32,073 bases of DNA. Origin: Saprospiraceae bacterium (GTDB lineage: Bacteria; Bacteroidota; Bacteroidia; Chitinophagales; Saprospiraceae). The stretch spans positions 16,730-48,802 of the forward strand of contig JAHDCG010000034.1 in NCBI GenBank assembly GCA_020629965.1. The letters run 5' to 3'. The position numbers and the translations under genes were made by a program. The stretch's first letter is position 1, and each line of letters starts with the position of its first letter. A model generated the notes under the pieces. The model saw only the letters and a list, made by a program, of their open reading frames with translations, ran no database searches and was not told the DNA's origin. Shown piece after piece: positions 14,705 to 21,385 of the stretch.

Positions 14705-15615
14705 GGTCTGCGCCACACCAAATCCGGAATGTCCTGTTCCTCTCCGATTATGTCCGCCAGGCGTAAATGATAAATCACGCTTTTCAGCATTTTGTCTCTG
14801 ACCCAGCCGTGTATCGCCCATTCGGTAGTGTGATACCAACGTTCAACGTCTTTAGCTTTCAGTTCGTAGCGGTCGCTGACCATTTTTATCGCGTCGTCGT
14901 TTTGCATAAAATAATCCGCCGAGTCGTGAATAGCGCGCATGACGCGAATGACATTTTCGGGTTGCTCCGCCAATATTTTATCCGTTGCCGCCATCACAAA
15001 GCAGGGCCACGGGGTGCGGTACTCCCCCACTCTGCGCAGTTTGCCGGCATCGACGTAGGGTTTTGTGGTAAATTTTTCCCAATAAAAAACGTCGCTTTCC
15101 AATTCTCCCAGAGACTTCAGTGCGCCTTTGATATCCTTGATAACGTGAAATTGCTCGCGCCGCAAATTGTGTCCGTTACTGTTGGCATCGACAATCGCCA
15201 TGAGGTGCGAGCCGCTGCCGAAGCGCGAAATCGCATACTTTTTATCGTAAATTTCGTCGTAATGGCGCAGCGTATTTTTCGCCCCCGTGTGAATGCCCCA
15301 AGTCAGCGGCGTAGTCACATATTCCGAAATAATCTTACTCGGGTTGCCGTTGACGATGTCGGTAATAATGCCTTCGGTCAGCAGAATGCAGATATCGACC
15401 GTGCCGTCGCGCAGAGCCTGCGTCATCTGCCCCGTACCGCCGCCGAAAGTAACCCACTCGACGTTGACGCCGCGCTTTTCAAATTGCTTTTTTTCTTTGG
15501 CAAGGTGAATGGGGAGGTTGAAATGCTCGGGGACGCCGCCGATTTTTATGGTTGCCGGTTGTCGGTTGTCGGTTGTCGGGTTGTTTTGTGTGACTTGGTT
15601 AGCGTTGTTGCTCAT
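14698..15615 (-). CDS. Cytoplasmic solute-binding-like protein (Ca3427 type)
   Basis: 305 residues with a periplasmic-binding-protein type 2 fold: IKIGGVPEHFNLPIHLA, FGGGTGQMTQALRDGTVDI, then SRFGSGSHLMAIVDA, matching proteins grouped with Candida Ca3427. It lacks a signal peptide or lipobox and no ABC permease or ATPase is adjacent, so it probably acts in the cytoplasm. Its ligand is unknown. About residues 12-20 (PTTDNRQPA) are encoded by a GTTGTCG heptad array (15551-15578), so the first ~20 residues look like a repeat-derived extension before the conserved domain. It is the last gene of a possible four-gene run starting with trpS. Confidence 0.75.
   Translation of the reverse strand: MSNNANQVTQNNPTTDNRQPATIKIGGVPEHFNLPIHLAKEKKQFEKRGVNVEWVTFGGGTGQMTQALRDGTVDICILLTEGIITDIVNGNPSKIISEYVTTPLTWGIHTGAKNTLRHYDEIYDKKYAISRFGSGSHLMAIVDANSNGHNLRREQFHVIKDIKGALKSLGELESDVFYWEKFTTKPYVDAGKLRRVGEYRTPWPCFVMAATDKILAEQPENVIRVMRAIHDSADYFMQNDDAIKMVSDRYELKAKDVERWYHTTEWAIHGWVRDKMLKSVIYHLRLADIIGEEQDIPDLVWRRPE
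15551..15578. repeat. Heptad array, GTTGYCG family, inside a coding sequence
   Basis: Four units GTTGCCG, GTTGTCG, GTTGTCG, GTTGTCG. On the minus strand they encode part of the N-terminal extension of the solute-binding-like protein. Confidence 0.88.
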
Positions 15616-15644
15616 GCTGTTTAGATTGCGGGTGAGTATTGTTT

Positions 15645-16427
15645 TTAGAAAGGCAGGTTAAATTTTCGGATACGTTGACTCTCCTCCTTACTGAGATTTC
15701 CCTCGTCAAAATCCTCTTGCTTTAAATTCTTTTTATTTTCGTAAACAGTCGAAAGTCTTTTCCTCGTGTGTGTAAAATCAGGAAAAACGCGCCAATATTT
15801 ACGCGGAAACAGGTCTTTCATTGTGACAAAGTCTGCACTTTTTTTAGCGAAACAAGTGAGTACTCTATGGTTGTTACTCTCTGAAATTCTTGCTGCATAA
15901 TTACTGTCATTCCAATAAATCATACTGAACAAGTCATCTCCAAAATCAATTACAACTTTTGCACTACCAAAAACAGAGTTTATTATTCTTTCATCCTCAA
16001 CAGTAACTCCGCTCGTCGTCATGACATATGGAAAAAGAAACCTGTAGTTACAGATGCCCGACATTAGCAGGAATTCCTCAAACAGAAGTGTTCCGCCTTC
16101 GAGAAAACCAAACGCATTGAAGCATCCGATGTGAATTTTTAATTCGCCCCTTTTGACTTCTTCAACATCCAAGTAATAAAACCACGCTCCCTGCTCTTCA
16201 TGATAAAAGTCCAATCGACCGCCCTCCTCAATCGACAATTTGCTGATTGGTACAAAATCGTTTACCTTATTTAAAATTCTCGACTTCGCAAATTTGCGAT
16301 AAAATTCCTTGAACAGCTCAGGTAATGTAAAACCAAGTCTTTCTTCGGCAATCTCTATCTCAGCAACCGAATAACCCTCTGTTTCACCGGGTTCAAATTC
16401 AAACAGCTCTTCAAACTTTTGCATCAT
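15645..16427 (-). CDS. SUKH / SMI1-KNR4 domain protein
   Basis: 260 residues from the ATG at 16427; a TTG at 16499 would add 24 residues and is a weaker choice. The N-terminal half fits the SMI1/KNR4 (SUKH) fold: VAEIEIAEERLGFTLPELFK followed by EFYRKF, then a strand with NDFVPISKL and GAWFYYLDVEEV. SUKH proteins frequently act as immunity proteins against contact-dependent or polymorphic toxins, but no toxin gene is adjacent. The C-terminal third is Lys/Arg-rich and unassigned. The gene is visibly more A/T-rich than the flanking FAH and solute-binding genes and sits between them with gaps of about 30-95 bp, which suggests acquisition. Confidence 0.75.
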   Translation of the reverse strand: MMQKFEELFEFEPGETEGYSVAEIEIAEERLGFTLPELFKEFYRKFAKSRILNKVNDFVPISKLSIEEGGRLDFYHEEQGAWFYYLDVEEVKRGELKIHIGCFNAFGFLEGGTLLFEEFLLMSGICNYRFLFPYVMTTSGVTVEDERIINSVFGSAKVVIDFGDDLFSMIYWNDSNYAARISESNNHRVLTCFAKKSADFVTMKDLFPRKYWRVFPDFTHTRKRLSTVYENKKNLKQEDFDEGNLSKEESQRIRKFNLPF

Positions 16428-16522
16428 ACTATCAAATGTTGAAACAGTCAAAATGTTAATACCGCCGTGCCGGAAAATGACTTTTTTGCCCTTCGACAAA
16501 AATTCAGATTTAGAATAAGTGT

Positions 16523-17143
16523 TTACTTTACCTCACATTTCAGCAGGTCGAGATTTCCGTTTTTCGTAAACAACACCCCTTCCAATTTATCCCCTATCGC
16601 GACCGGACCGACGCCCGCCGGAGTGCCGGTGTAAATCAAATCGCCCATTTGCAATTTAAAAAATTTGGAGACGTAGCAGATTAAATCTTCAAAAGTAAAA
16701 ATCAAATCCTTGGTGTTGCCGTGCTGCACGACCGCGCCGTTTTTAAGCATTTGAAACTCAACGGCAGAGCGATTTACGGTGTCGATTGACACAAAATTTG
16801 AAAGTACCGCCGAGCCGTCGAAGCCCTTGGCGATTTCCCACGGATGTCCTTTTTTCTTGCATTCGCTTTGCAGGTCACGTGCCGTAAAGTCGATGCCGAG
16901 GGCAATTTCTTTGACGTAATCTTTCGCAAATTCGGGCTGCACGTGTCGCCCGTTTTTCGCGATTTTCAGCACGACCTCCAGCTCGTAATGACAGTCCTGC
17001 GTAAAGTCGGGAATGTAAAACGGCTTGTCATTGACCAGCAGAGCCGACGGCGGTTTCATAAAAACCATCGGCTTACTCGGCACGGCGTTATTGAGTTCTT
17101 TGGCGTGGTCGGCGTAGTTGCGACCGATGCAAATAATTTTCAT
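16523..17143 (-). CDS. Fumarylacetoacetate hydrolase (FAH) family protein
   Basis: 206 residues. The ATG at 17143 gives the conserved opening MKIICIGRNYADHAKEL; an upstream in-frame start lies in a heptad array and is rejected. The fold is that of small FAH proteins (FAHD1-like, acylpyruvate hydrolases or oxaloacetate decarboxylases): MVFMKPPSAL, then CHYELEVVLKI, where the Glu residues bind Mg2+, GIDFTARDLQ, KGFDGSAVL and YTGTPAGVGPV. The cytoplasmic substrate is probably an acylpyruvate or oxaloacetate, but this is inferred from the family. It follows trpS at 74 bp, separated by a large heptad hairpin. Confidence 0.88.
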   Translation of the reverse strand: MKIICIGRNYADHAKELNNAVPSKPMVFMKPPSALLVNDKPFYIPDFTQDCHYELEVVLKIAKNGRHVQPEFAKDYVKEIALGIDFTARDLQSECKKKGHPWEIAKGFDGSAVLSNFVSIDTVNRSAVEFQMLKNGAVVQHGNTKDLIFTFEDLICYVSKFFKLQMGDLIYTGTPAGVGPVAIGDKLEGVLFTKNGNLDLLKCEVK

Positions 17144-17152
17144 TGTTGTTTG

Positions 17153-17218
17153 GTTGTCGGTTGCCGGTTGCCCGTTGTCAGTGTGCGTCCGGGCAACTGA
17201 CAACCGGCAACGGACAAC
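17153..17218. repeat. Inverted heptad arrays forming a long hairpin between trpS and the FAH gene
   Basis: Four GTTG-type heptads (GTTGTCG, GTTGCCG, GTTGCCC, GTTGTCA; 17153-17180) face four complementary ones (GGGCAAC, TGACAAC, CGGCAAC, GGACAAC; 17191-17218) across 10 bp. The arms pair over about 28 bp with few mismatches. The right arm touches the trpS stop codon (17218-17220) and the left arm ends 10 bp before the FAH start. There is no U-tract, so it could act as an mRNA stability or processing hairpin rather than a terminator. Confidence 0.88.
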
Positions 17219-18231
17219 TAAAACTTAACGTTCAGCAATCCCGTCAATTCTTTCACCTCTTTCAGCGTTTCCTGTGCACGCAGGCGGATTTGACTGCTGG
17301 TATATTTGATTTGATTTTTGAGTTGCTTTTTGTCCTTTTTCAATTCCTCTTTACGCTCTCTAAACGGCGCGAGCGTGGCAACCAAAGTATCGGCGACCGT
17401 TTGTTTGAGGTCGGAATAGCGCAGGCTGCCGCTGACGTAATCGGTCATCAGCGCGGCGTGTGCCTGTTCGTTGCCGCAGGCGGTCAGCAGCAGAAACAGG
17501 TTTTCTACGCCGGGAGACATTTCGCCCTCCGGAGTTTCGCCGGTGTCGGTGACGGCGGAGCGAATTTGCTTGCGGATTTTTGCTTCGTCCGAAAAAACGT
17601 TAATGTAGTGTTTTTCGCCCGAAGATTTCGACATTTTGGAGGTCGGGTCGGCCGTCGAGCGAATTTTCGGCGTATCGGTGTACAGGGCTTCCGGCATCAC
17701 AAAATATTCTTTGCCGACCTGATTGTTAAAGCGGTTGGCAATGGCGCGACTGAGTTCCAAATGCTGCTCCTGGTCTTTGCCGACGGGCACGTAATCCGCA
17801 CGATAAATGAGGATGTCTGCGGCTTGCAGCACGGGATAATCGAACAAACCCACGGAGATAAAACCCTCGCTTTTTTCCTCGCTGCTGCGACTTTTATCCT
17901 TAAATTGCGTCTGCTTACTCACCATTCCGAAACTTGCGAAGCAGTTAAAAATCCAACCCAATTCCGCGTGTTCGGGTATGAGCGATTGGATAAACAGATT
18001 TTCGGGTTTGATGCCGACGGCGAGCAGATTAAGTGCCATTTCCCAGGTGTTGATGCGCAATTTTTTGACATCATAGGGCATGGTAATCGCGTGGTAATCC
18101 ACGATTCCGTAGCGACATTCGTATTTGTCCTGCAAATCGACCCAGTTTTTAGTTGCGCCGAAGTAGTTACCGATGTGCATATCGCCGGTGGGCTGAATGC
18201 AGGAGAGGACTTGTTTTTTGTTATTTTCCAA
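17218..18231 (-). CDS. trpS: Tryptophanyl-tRNA synthetase
   Basis: Charges tRNA-Trp. A class I synthetase of 337 residues, normal for bacteria. The HIGH-like motif appears as GDMHIGNYFGA (residues ~15-25) and the KMSKS loop as SKMSKSSGEKHY. Other family landmarks are DYHAIT, FIQSLIPEHAELGW and YPVLQAADILIY. The C-terminal helix is Lys-rich. Its promoter box lies at 18374-18381, leaving a leader of about 140 nt with a long inverted repeat. It appears to lead the run trpS, FAH, SUKH, solute-binding protein. Confidence 0.96.
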   Translation of the reverse strand: MENNKKQVLSCIQPTGDMHIGNYFGATKNWVDLQDKYECRYGIVDYHAITMPYDVKKLRINTWEMALNLLAVGIKPENLFIQSLIPEHAELGWIFNCFASFGMVSKQTQFKDKSRSSEEKSEGFISVGLFDYPVLQAADILIYRADYVPVGKDQEQHLELSRAIANRFNNQVGKEYFVMPEALYTDTPKIRSTADPTSKMSKSSGEKHYINVFSDEAKIRKQIRSAVTDTGETPEGEMSPGVENLFLLLTACGNEQAHAALMTDYVSGSLRYSDLKQTVADTLVATLAPFRERKEELKKDKKQLKNQIKYTSSQIRLRAQETLKEVKELTGLLNVKF

Positions 18232-18261
18232 GGTAGAAATTTTATTTTAAGCAACTTCCGA

Positions 18262-18340
18262 GGTGTCTGACGCTTTGTGAATCAAAAGGTGAAAACTCTA
18301 AGAATTACAAAAATATCGAGCGAGAAAAGCGTCTGACACC
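18262..18340 (-). promoter_or_regulatory. Inverted repeat in the trpS leader
   Basis: GGTGTCTGACGCTTT (18262-18276) and AAAGCGTCTGACACC (18326-18340) are complementary at 14 of 15 positions and enclose about 49 nt. Both arms lie between the candidate trpS promoter and its start codon, so the transcript can form a long stem. A smaller palindrome (CCGGA-TC-TCCGG) follows at 18339-18350. No classical T-box features are visible. A regulatory role is inference. Confidence 0.5.
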
Positions 18341-18373
18341 GGATCTCCGGAGAGTATTTATGATTTTGCGGTG

Positions 18374-18381
18374 CGAAGGTA
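18374..18381 (-). promoter_or_regulatory. Candidate -7 box for trpS
   Basis: TACCTTCG on the minus strand, followed by C, identical to the box ahead of the methyltransferase at 4167-4174. It lies 142 bp upstream of the trpS ATG. Confidence 0.45.
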
Positions 18382-18405
18382 GAAAAAATTTACCTTTGTT
18401 TTTTT

Positions 18406-18437
18406 GTTGAGTTGTTGAATCGTTGAATCGTTGAGCG
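18406..18437. repeat. Octad array, GTTGAATC family
   Basis: Units GTTGAGTT, GTTGAATC, GTTGAATC, GTTGAGCG at exact 8-bp period. A complementary array lies at 18515-18554, so the two can pair across about 77 bp. Confidence 0.88.
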
Positions 18438-18514
18438 CATAACCCGTAAATTCCGTTCTTTGGGGCGCGGTTTCCAACAATTTAGCATTCCGCTAAGTTC
18501 CAAGACGCGGTTTT

Positions 18515-18554
18515 CAACGACTCAACAATTCAACGATTCAACATTTTCAACAAC
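18515..18554. repeat. Octad array, CAAC orientation, at the HipA-like gene start
   Basis: Units CAACGACT, CAACAATT, CAACGATT, CAACATTT, then TCAACAAC. It ends 6 bp before the ATG of the HipA-like kinase gene and is the inverse of the array at 18406-18437. Confidence 0.85.
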
Positions 18555-18560
18555 TTATTT

Positions 18561-19334
18561 ATGATTGAAATACGCACCGTGAACGTCACGCGCTACATCA
18601 CGCCGCTGCGGGAGGGCGGGTCGCTGCCGGCGATTGTGCAGGCGGACGACGGGTTTAAATACGTGCTTAAATTTCGCGGCGCGGGGCAGGGCACCAAGGC
18701 ATTGACGGCGGAACTTATCGGCGGTTTATTGGCGCAGGAAATCGGTTTGAGAGTCCCCGAAATTGTCTTGATGCACCTCGACGACTCGTTCGGAAAGACG
18801 GAACCGGACGAAGAAATTCAGGACTTACTCAACTTCAGCACGGGCATCAATTTGGGGCTGCACTTCCTTTCGGGCGCGATAACTTACGACCCCTTGGTCT
18901 CCGATACCGACGGGCTTTCCGCCTCCAAAACCGTGCTGTTGGACAGCATGATTATCAATATCGACCGCACGGCGAAAAATACGAATTTGTTGATTTGGAA
19001 TAAGGAATTGTGGTTAATCGACCACGGTGCGTCCTTTTATTTTCACCACAATTGGAAGAGTTGGGAGTCGCATTTGACGCGCACTTTTCCGAGTATAAAA
19101 GACCACGTTTTGCTCGCAAAAGCCGATAAATTGCCGGAGGCGGCAGCGGAAATAAAAGCGGCATTGAGTGAAGAAAAAATCGCGGAAATCGTCGCGCTGA
19201 TACCCGACGATTGGCTCGACGATGCCGCTGCCGATTTGACAAAAGACGAGATGCGCGCCGCCTACACGGCTTTTTTATGCAGCAAACTCGACAAGATTGA
19301 TTTACTCGCCAAAGAAGCCGCCGATGCAAAATAA
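18561..19334 (+). CDS. HipA-like kinase (HipA_2 family)
   Basis: 257 residues, a stand-alone kinase core related to the persistence kinase HipA but without the HipA N-terminal subdomain. Visible kinase parts are Lys37 in YVLKFRG (ATP contact), Asp135 in NIDRTAKNTN, matching the catalytic Asp/Asn motif of HipA, and the metal-binding Asp154 in LIDHG. The target is unknown. No HipB-like DNA-binding partner is present; instead the gene overlaps by 11 bp with a DUF3037 gene. I recall this pairing from other bacterial genomes. It may be a toxin, an aminoacyl-tRNA-synthetase-directed kinase, or a maintenance kinase. Confidence 0.82.
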   Translation: MIEIRTVNVTRYITPLREGGSLPAIVQADDGFKYVLKFRGAGQGTKALTAELIGGLLAQEIGLRVPEIVLMHLDDSFGKTEPDEEIQDLLNFSTGINLGLHFLSGAITYDPLVSDTDGLSASKTVLLDSMIINIDRTAKNTNLLIWNKELWLIDHGASFYFHHNWKSWESHLTRTFPSIKDHVLLAKADKLPEAAAEIKAALSEEKIAEIVALIPDDWLDDAAADLTKDEMRAAYTAFLCSKLDKIDLLAKEAADAK

Positions 19335-19707
19335 ACAGACTTACGAGTATGCCGTCATCCGCCTGGTGCCGAGGGTCGAGCGCGAAGAATTTATGAATAT
19401 CGGGGTCATTTTATTTTCCAAAAGGAAAAAATATCTCGACATTCGGTATAAAGTCGATGCGGAAAAAGTCGCCGTTTTCGCGCCGCACATCGACCCGCAG
19501 ATGATTGAAAATTATCTTGCCGCGTGGCAAGCAGTCTGTGCGGGTGCGCCCGCCGGCGGGGTCATCGGTACGCTCGACCGCGCACTGCGCTTTCGGTGGC
19601 TGACGGCTTCGCGGAGTTCCGTTATTCAGAGCAGTCGGCCGCATCCGGGTTTGTGTGAGGAGCCGGAGAAGGTGCTGGAGGAGTTGTATGGAGAATTAGT
19701 TTGTTGA
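19324..19707 (+). CDS. DUF3037 protein, partner of the HipA-like kinase
   Basis: 127 residues from the ATG at 19324, which lies inside the last codons of the kinase gene (ATGCAAAATAA overlap), indicating translational coupling. The DUF3037 pattern is clear: TYEYAVIRLVPRVEREEFMN, then IGVILFSKRKKYLDIRY, a DPQMIENYLAAWQAVCAG helix, and the SSVIQSSRPHPGLCEEPEKV segment near the C-terminus. The function is unknown. The tight coupling suggests it regulates, or is a substrate of, the kinase. Its stop lies inside an octad array. Confidence 0.78.
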   Translation: MQNKQTYEYAVIRLVPRVEREEFMNIGVILFSKRKKYLDIRYKVDAEKVAVFAPHIDPQMIENYLAAWQAVCAGAPAGGVIGTLDRALRFRWLTASRSSVIQSSRPHPGLCEEPEKVLEELYGELVC

Positions 19708-19734
19708 GAGGTTGAGGAGTTGGGAGGTTGAGTG
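19703..19734. repeat. Octad array, GTTGAGRR family, overlapping a stop codon
   Basis: Units GTTGAGAG, GTTGAGGA, GTTGGGAG, GTTGAGTG. The stop codon TGA of the DUF3037 gene (19705-19707) lies in the first unit. Confidence 0.85.
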
Positions 19735-19867
19735 CCACTCGCTTTAGCACGGCTTTTGACCTAAATATATTCATTGGTTCGATAATTCGACAAATTTTCA
19801 ATTCGCCGTAATCTTGATTTGACTTAAAAATAAAACAGCATCGTTAATTGTCAGAAACACGAAACCT

Positions 19868-20323
19868 ATGAACTACCTCAATACTCCTGTTTTAATACTT
19901 TTTTTTTTGTTTCTTTCCTGCAATCCCGAAAAGACTGACCAAACACCTGACATAAAACAAGAAACAAAATACACTGCCGATACTGAAGAAAAGCGTTATA
20001 GTCTTGCAAAAATTATCGAAGTGAATGCTCCGCCGGTCAGTAAAGCAAATGTTTCCGTACCGATTGAAGTAATTATACGCGTAACCAACGGTTGCGGTCA
20101 GTTTCACAAATTTTTTGAAACTCAGAAAGCAGGTATCCTTTTTGTTAAAGCCGAAGCTCGTTATCCGGAAGACCGCCTCTGCACCCAAAATTTACCGAAG
20201 CGTACTGCTGTTTATAACTTTACCCCCTTCCGTTCGGGCGTTCATGAACTCAAATTTCTTTCTCCCAAAAGAGGCGGAACGGCATTCGACACCATTCCCG
20301 TCCTCATCGACGTTTACGAATAA
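19868..20323 (+). CDS. Lipoprotein of unknown function
   Basis: 151 residues. A short signal sequence ends in the lipobox LFLSC (Cys19), so the protein is probably lipid-anchored in the cell envelope. The mature part starts with a charged linker (NPEKTDQTPDIKQET) and continues with beta-strand-like sequence rich in Val/Ile (SVPIEVIIRVTNGCGQFHKF, then GVHELKFLSPKRGG), suggesting an immunoglobulin-like sandwich. The NGCG motif with paired cysteines may form a disulfide. No family was recognised. Confidence 0.65.
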   Translation: MNYLNTPVLILFFLFLSCNPEKTDQTPDIKQETKYTADTEEKRYSLAKIIEVNAPPVSKANVSVPIEVIIRVTNGCGQFHKFFETQKAGILFVKAEARYPEDRLCTQNLPKRTAVYNFTPFRSGVHELKFLSPKRGGTAFDTIPVLIDVYE

Positions 20324-20379
20324 ACCCTCCTTCTAAAATACACCTCTTACCCCCGCAGCACAGTCGGACGCCTAAACGT

Positions 20380-20766
20380 CTAAACACCGCTTGCCGCAAT
20401 CACCGAAATCTCGATATTCACATACTTCGGCAAATTCGCTACCTCTACCAACTCGCGGGCGGGCGCGGTGTCTTCGTCGAAATACTCGGCATAGACGGCA
20501 TTGATGCGACTGTAATTTCCCATGTCGCTGACAAAAACGCTGCATTTTAGTACGTCCTCGAAAGTCAGACCGGCTTCGGTCAGCACGGCTTTAATATTTT
20601 TCATGACTTGGTGCGTTTCGGCTTCGATGCTGTCCTGCACGAGCTTGCCGGTCTCGGGGTCGAGGGCGATTTGACCGCTGATGTAAAGGGTGCCGTTGTG
20701 TGCCGCGGCTTGGTTGTACGGGCCGACGGGCGCGGGGGCATGGGTGGTATTGATTATTTTTTTCAT
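20380..20766 (-). CDS. ridA: RidA family enamine/imine deaminase
   Basis: Removes reactive enamine/imine intermediates such as 2-aminoacrylate. A 128-residue protein of normal family length, probably trimeric. Conserved motifs: APAPVGPYNQA, LYISGQIALDPETGKLV, and the C-terminal TAPARELVEVANLP followed by KYVNIEISVIA, where the Arg is the substrate-binding residue. It begins 4 bp after the stop of the PD-(D/E)XK gene, so it is likely co-transcribed with the ATPase cassette. Whether that is functional or an effect of insertion is unclear. A CTAAA heptad pair overlaps its stop. Confidence 0.92.
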   Translation of the reverse strand: MKKIINTTHAPAPVGPYNQAAAHNGTLYISGQIALDPETGKLVQDSIEAETHQVMKNIKAVLTEAGLTFEDVLKCSVFVSDMGNYSRINAVYAEYFDEDTAPARELVEVANLPKYVNIEISVIAASGV

Positions 20767-20770
20767 GTTG

Positions 20771-21385
20771 CTAAATAGTATAGAAATTTTGGTGATTGTG
20801 TTGAGTAATCGGGAAACCTAACTGCATCGTCCGTTTTACCAATTCGGTATTTCTCTGTGCATTTGCTGCCGATTGCGGCAAAAACCGCATACAAACAATG
20901 GCTTTTGCTTGCGGATAATAGGTTTTGATTTCTATTCCGTTGCGGCGTAAAAATTTCACAAAGTCGATAATTTGACCGATGCCTTTAAAGAAGGTTTTCC
21001 ATAAAGTTTTTTCTTTGTCGAACGACAAATCTTCCTGCTCGGTTTTCATCTCTACGACTAAAAAAGTGTCGTTATCAAAAATCATAAAGTCGGGTCTGCC
21101 TTGACTGAACTCTGTATTTGCCGAGTCATAATTTTCCTGTCCGTAAGGTATCAAGTCTCCGTCAATGCAAACATGAGCGACGATATTTTCGAGTTTTGGG
21201 TTTTCGATTTGAAAGCATCTGTCGCCGGTCGGTGCGTCGAGCATTTCGGTGAAAGATTGCCTCCTTCCGCTTTCGTCTTCACGCGTCACGTCATATACGA
21301 ACAGTCGGTCATTATCGAGCAACGTTTCCGTAAAGTCAAAATCGGGTGACAATTCTTTTAACTTTTCAATAAATGCCTCACGCAT
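20771..21385 (-). CDS. PD-(D/E)XK nuclease-fold protein, partner of the ATPase
   Basis: 204 residues. The core shows Pro98-Asp99 in QGRPDFMIFD and Glu112-x-Lys114 in FLVVEMK, the spacing of a PD-(D/E)XK active site. A following helix with GIGQIIDFVKFL carries the Gln often seen after this motif, and a late strand reads AKAIVCMRFLP. All three catalytic residues are present, so it may be an active DNA or RNA nuclease. No named family was recognised. Its ATG overlaps the ATPase stop by 8 bp, showing translational coupling and probably a complex. Confidence 0.7.
   Translation of the reverse strand: MREAFIEKLKELSPDFDFTETLLDNDRLFVYDVTREDESGRRQSFTEMLDAPTGDRCFQIENPKLENIVAHVCIDGDLIPYGQENYDSANTEFSQGRPDFMIFDNDTFLVVEMKTEQEDLSFDKEKTLWKTFFKGIGQIIDFVKFLRRNGIEIKTYYPQAKAIVCMRFLPQSAANAQRNTELVKRTMQLGFPITQHNHQNFYTI

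Noticed and set aside
14698-15615. Periplasmic ABC transporter binding protein
   Set aside because: There is no signal peptide or lipobox and no permease or ATPase gene nearby; a cytoplasmic Ca3427-like role fits better.
17143-18270. A 375-codon plus-strand frame opposite trpS
   Set aside because: It is the antisense shadow of trpS, which has the HIGH and KMSKS motifs; the plus frame has none.
18262-18340. trpS leader as a T-box riboswitch
   Set aside because: No T-box sequence or specifier-loop layout is visible, and T-boxes are not expected in Bacteroidota; only a long inverted repeat is supported.
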